From NCBI RefSeq assembly GCF_946481715.1, contig NZ_CAMLOV010000004.1:10234-74233 (forward strand): 64,000 nt of DNA, in the 5' to 3' direction. Under the pieces are notes generated by a model. It had not been told where the DNA came from, ran no database searches, and worked only from the letters and a program-made list of their open reading frames with translations. The translations under genes were made by a program, and so were the position numbers. Numbering within the stretch: position 1 is the stretch's first letter; every line of letters starts with the position of its first letter. Shown here piece after piece: positions 61,438 to 64,000 of the stretch. The DNA comes from an uncultured Mucilaginibacter sp. Lineage in GTDB: Bacteria > Bacteroidota > Bacteroidia > Sphingobacteriales > Sphingobacteriaceae.

Positions 61438-62157
61438 ATGAAGGCCCTCCTTTACATAACATGCATTGTTTTAATTGTTGGCTGCCGTGGCAAGGTTAAC
61501 CATACGGCAATTGATTCTGTACCTAAGCTGCAGGCATCGAGGGTAGATACAACCAGCAAATCGGCAGTATTTAAGCCCTACAAACTCATAGATGGTTTTA
61601 TAGCAACAGATACAGGTTATGCAGATGCTGTAGTAATAGGCGGCACTTATGCCGTGGTGTTTCGAAACGGCGCTTTGTTAGACACGATAGAAAAAGGGTT
61701 TGGCATTCGGAAAGTTATTGATGGCATGTATTTTTTCCAGGTTGTGAAGAGCGCAAAAGCGGATGAAGAAGAACTCCAATCGTCCCCAGCTGGTTATACA
61801 AAAACAATTAGTGCCACTTTTGCTGAATATAAGTTGCTCACTGGCGGCAAAAAACAGGATTTCTCAACGTTGGCCCCTAATTTCAGTGATTATTTTTCGT
61901 CACCTTATGTTATCAAAAACAAAATTTATTATTGGCAGATAAAGAAAATCGACACGGCCGGAAATAACAGCATTTCCGCCGCAGAATACAATCCGGTTAC
62001 CAAAAAAACAATAAGCCATTACCTGTTTAATGACGATATCGGAAGCGACGATAGCGGTTATTTTTGGTATCCGTACCTAAAGAAAGACACCATTTACTTC
62101 CAGGACGGAAAAGAAAAAGTGTCGAAATTTTCAAAAGAGTTTAAACCGTATAATTAA
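61438..62157 (+). CDS. Unknown lipoprotein inside the his operon
   Basis: The 239-residue protein has a lipoprotein signal ('IVLIVGC', Cys16). The mature part is beta-rich, with many Tyr and Lys ('FKPYKLIDGFIATDTGYADAV', 'YYWQIKKIDTAGNN'), and resembles no family known to me. It lies 9 nt after hisD and 51 nt before hisC, so it is cotranscribed with histidine genes although it has no obvious link to the pathway. It may be a recent insertion, or it may use the operon for amino-acid-dependent expression. Confidence 0.7.
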   Translation: MKALLYITCIVLIVGCRGKVNHTAIDSVPKLQASRVDTTSKSAVFKPYKLIDGFIATDTGYADAVVIGGTYAVVFRNGALLDTIEKGFGIRKVIDGMYFFQVVKSAKADEEELQSSPAGYTKTISATFAEYKLLTGGKKQDFSTLAPNFSDYFSSPYVIKNKIYYWQIKKIDTAGNNSISAAEYNPVTKKTISHYLFNDDIGSDDSGYFWYPYLKKDTIYFQDGKEKVSKFSKEFKPYN

Positions 62158-62161
62158 ACAA

Positions 62162-62193
62162 GATTTGGCAACTCCTATGAAAGTTGCCAAATC
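62162..62193. repeat. Perfect 12-bp inverted repeat before hisC
   Basis: GATTTGGCAACT (62162-62173) and AGTTGCCAAATC (62182-62193) are exact inverted copies with an eight-base loop. No T-tract follows. It begins 4 nt after the lipoprotein stop and ends 15 nt before the hisC start. Confidence 0.8.
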
Positions 62194-62208
62194 CGAATAC
62201 AGAATAAC

Positions 62209-63255
62209 ATGTTCGATATAAATACCCTACTCCGCAAAAACATCAAAAACCTAACCCCCTACTCTTCCGCAAGGGACGAGTTCCAGGGAGAGGCCAGCGT
62301 GTTTTTGGATGCGAACGAAAATGCTTTTGGTTCGCCGCTGCCTGCTGCTTACAACCGCTACCCCGACCCGATGCAGCATGCCGTAAAAATGCGCCTGAAA
62401 GAAATAAAAGGCTTGCCGGTGCGCAATATATTTGTAGGTAACGGCAGCGACGAGGCTATCGATATCCTGTTCCGCAGTTTTTGCAACCCGGGCGTGGATA
62501 ATGTAATTATTTGTCCGCCTACCTACGGCATGTACCAGGTTTCGGCAAATATTAATGATGTAGAAACCAAAAAAGTACTGCTTACTCATGAGTATCAACT
62601 CAACCTGGAGGGTATTGCCGAAGCAATTGACGAGCATACCAAACTCATCTTTATTTGCTCGCCTAATAACCCCACCGGCAACTCCATCAACCGCGAGGAT
62701 ATTGAAACGCTGCTGGCCAACTTCAATGGTATTGTGGTGGTAGATGAAGCTTATATCAACTTTAGCCGCCAAAAAAGTTTTATACAGGAACTTACGGAAT
62801 ATGCCAACTTAGTGGTGATGCAAACCCTCTCAAAAGCATGGGGATTAGCAGGCCTCCGCGTAGGCATGGCCTTCGCCAGCGAGGAAATCATCGAAGTAAT
62901 GAACCGGGTAAAGCCACCTTATAACGTAAACGAGGCATCGCAACAATTAGCACTGCAGGCACTGCAGAACGTGCAGCAGGTAAACGAATGGATAAAGGAA
63001 ACCCTCATCCAGCGCGACAAACTGGTCCTTACCTTAAAAGAGATGGCTTTCGTACTTGATATTTATCCATCGGATGCCAACTTTGTGCTCGTGAAAACCA
63101 CTAATGCAACCGGCATTTACACATATTTGGTAGATAAAGGCATAATCGTACGCAACCGCACCAATGTAGAGCTTTGCGAGGGCTGCCTCCGCATCACCAT
63201 TGGCACACCCGAAGAAAATAAGACATTAATAGACACTTTACAGCACTACAAATGA
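62209..63255 (+). CDS. hisC: Histidinol-phosphate aminotransferase
   Basis: The 348-residue class-II-type aminotransferase has '[13 protein letters not shown]', '[14 protein letters not shown]', '[11 protein letters not shown]', '[10 protein letters not shown]' and the PLP-binding lysine in '[17 protein letters not shown]'. It transfers the amino group from glutamate to imidazole-acetol phosphate. The end overlaps the start of hisB by 4 nt (ATGA), a mark of translational coupling. Length is normal for the family. Confidence 0.97.
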   Translation: MFDINTLLRKNIKNLTPYSSARDEFQGEASVFLDANENAFGSPLPAAYNRYPDPMQHAVKMRLKEIKGLPVRNIFVGNGSDEAIDILFRSFCNPGVDNVIICPPTYGMYQVSANINDVETKKVLLTHEYQLNLEGIAEAIDEHTKLIFICSPNNPTGNSINREDIETLLANFNGIVVVDEAYINFSRQKSFIQELTEYANLVVMQTLSKAWGLAGLRVGMAFASEEIIEVMNRVKPPYNVNEASQQLALQALQNVQQVNEWIKETLIQRDKLVLTLKEMAFVLDIYPSDANFVLVKTTNATGIYTYLVDKGIIVRNRTNVELCEGCLRITIGTPEENKTLIDTLQHYK

Positions 63256-64000
63256 GCAAGCTGCAAAAAATACTCTTTATAGACCGCGACGGCACCATCA
63301 TCAACGAAACACCTGATGAGCAGATAGATTCCTTCGCCAAGCTTACCTTTTACCCGGGTGCGCTGCAATACCTGCCAAAAATTGCCGCCGAGCTGGATTA
63401 CGAACTGGTAATGGTAACCAACCAGGATGGTTTAGGCACTTCGGTTTACCCCGAGGATACCTTTTACCCGGTGCATAACCTCATCATCAAAACCTTTGCA
63501 AACGAGGGTGTACACTTCACTTACGAGGCTATCGACCGTACCTTTCCTGCAGACAACGCCCCTACCCGCAAACCGGCGACAGGTTTATTGACCCAATACC
63601 TCGACGAAACAAAATACGACCTCAAAAACTCCTTCACCATTGGCGATAGGAAGAACGACGTACTGCTGGCTAAAAACTTGGGCGCAAAAGCCATCTGGAT
63701 CAACAATAAATCGGGCCTGGGCGATGGGGAATTTCAACCCGAATTGGATAACGATATCGCCGGCGTAGTTGCCTTGCAAACCACCGAGTGGAAAGATATC
63801 TATGAGTTTTTAAAACTCGGCGAGCGCATTATTGAACACCGCCGCACCACCAAAGAAACCGACATTTACATCAAATTAAACCTGGATGGTACCGGCGAAG
63901 CAAAGGTCTCAACCGGCCTGCACTTCTTCGATCACATGCTGGATCAGATAGCCCGCCACGGCGGCATCGACCTGGAAGTTACCGCCAAAGGAGATCTGCA
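63252..64000 (+). CDS. hisB: Bifunctional HisB (phosphatase + dehydratase), N-terminal part
   Basis: The gene starts at the ATG in the ATGA overlap with hisC and runs off the right edge; about 249 residues are visible. The N-terminal HAD phosphatase domain has '[13 protein letters not shown]', '[12 protein letters not shown]' and '[13 protein letters not shown]'. The imidazoleglycerol-phosphate dehydratase begins near residue 190 ('[20 protein letters not shown]', '[19 protein letters not shown]'). In the segment '[20 protein letters not shown]' none of the four zinc ligands of the enterobacterial domain is kept. The phosphatase is therefore a zinc-free variant if functional. Confidence 0.95.
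   Translation, partial: MSKLQKILFIDRDGTIINETPDEQIDSFAKLTFYPGALQYLPKIAAELDYELVMVTNQDGLGTSVYPEDTFYPVHNLIIKTFANEGVHFTYEAIDRTFPADNAPTRKPATGLLTQYLDETKYDLKNSFTIGDRKNDVLLAKNLGAKAIWINNKSGLGDGEFQPELDNDIAGVVALQTTEWKDIYEFLKLGERIIEHRRTTKETDIYIKLNLDGTGEAKVSTGLHFFDHMLDQIARHGGIDLEVTAKGDL

Noticed and set aside
1..64000. CRISPR array, tRNA or rRNA genes, insertion sequences, integrases
   Set aside because: No regularly spaced repeat series, no cloverleaf or rRNA-like segment and no transposase or recombinase protein was found by reading both strands; a covariance-model search was not possible here.

Overview
The window reads as chromosomal DNA of a Bacteroidota bacterium, most likely from the Sphingobacteriaceae (Mucilaginibacter/Pedobacter type). 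This assignment is by protein style, not by a database search. The supporting features are SusC/SusD pairs, abundant lipoproteins with Ser-x-Cys lipoboxes, TAnnTTTG-type -7 promoter boxes, weak Shine-Dalgarno sequences, GH78/GH140/GH172/GH3 enzymes and Bacteroidota-style FtsX permeases. No rRNA, tRNA, CRISPR array, transposase, integrase or phage gene was seen. Both edges cut a gene: a TonB-dependent receptor at the left and hisB at the right.

Layout. 1-5.4 kb: end of a TonB receptor, an AhpD-like protein, an unknown membrane-anchored protein, and a two-gene MBOAT acyltransferase/SGNH-like unit. 5.6-13.5 kb: a metal-efflux locus made of an OmpR-type regulator, a histidine kinase, a TolC-type channel, a membrane-fusion lipoprotein and a CzcA-type RND pump; four 11-bp-spaced repeats sit directly before the channel gene. 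13.5-17.8 kb: small housekeeping and unknown genes (cupins, DUF2238, fasciclin, PAP2). 17.9-24.6 kb: a minus-strand saccharide-degradation cluster (GH78 rhamnosidase, polysaccharide deacetylase, GH140, GH172) that would suit pectin side chains rich in rhamnose, apiose and arabinose. 24.6-31.1 kb: tandem duplicate acetyltransferases, a small LuxR-type HTH protein, a four-gene unit (small Cys/Pro-tailed protein, membrane protein, NarL-type kinase and regulator), and a NACHT/STAND NTPase preceded by a small unknown gene. 31.3-41.3 kb: penicillin acylase, nuclease lipoprotein, ferredoxin, ferritin, beta-phosphoglucomutase, a class B1 metallo-beta-lactamase and an FtsX permease. 41.6-54.8 kb: a large minus-strand unit of SusC, SusD, a 1191-residue CRTAC1/UnbV-type propeller lipoprotein, a vanadium-haloperoxidase-like PAP2 protein and two paralogous lipoproteins that join a c-type heme motif to a propeller. 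55.6-58.8 kb: a GH3 beta-glucosidase divergent from a Nudix-fold regulator with a degenerate Nudix box. 59.0-64.0 kb: the his operon (hisG, hisD, an unknown lipoprotein, hisC, hisB), headed by a histidine-rich leader peptide.

The strongest candidates for something undescribed are the SusCD/propeller/haloperoxidase/heme-lipoprotein unit, the compact NACHT NTPase with its small partner, the hairpin that would cover the ribosome site of the membrane-protein/kinase/regulator unit, and a 26-codon ORF upstream of susC. Intergenic space is rich in imperfect palindromes of several unrelated families, and five of the six convergent gene junctions carry one.
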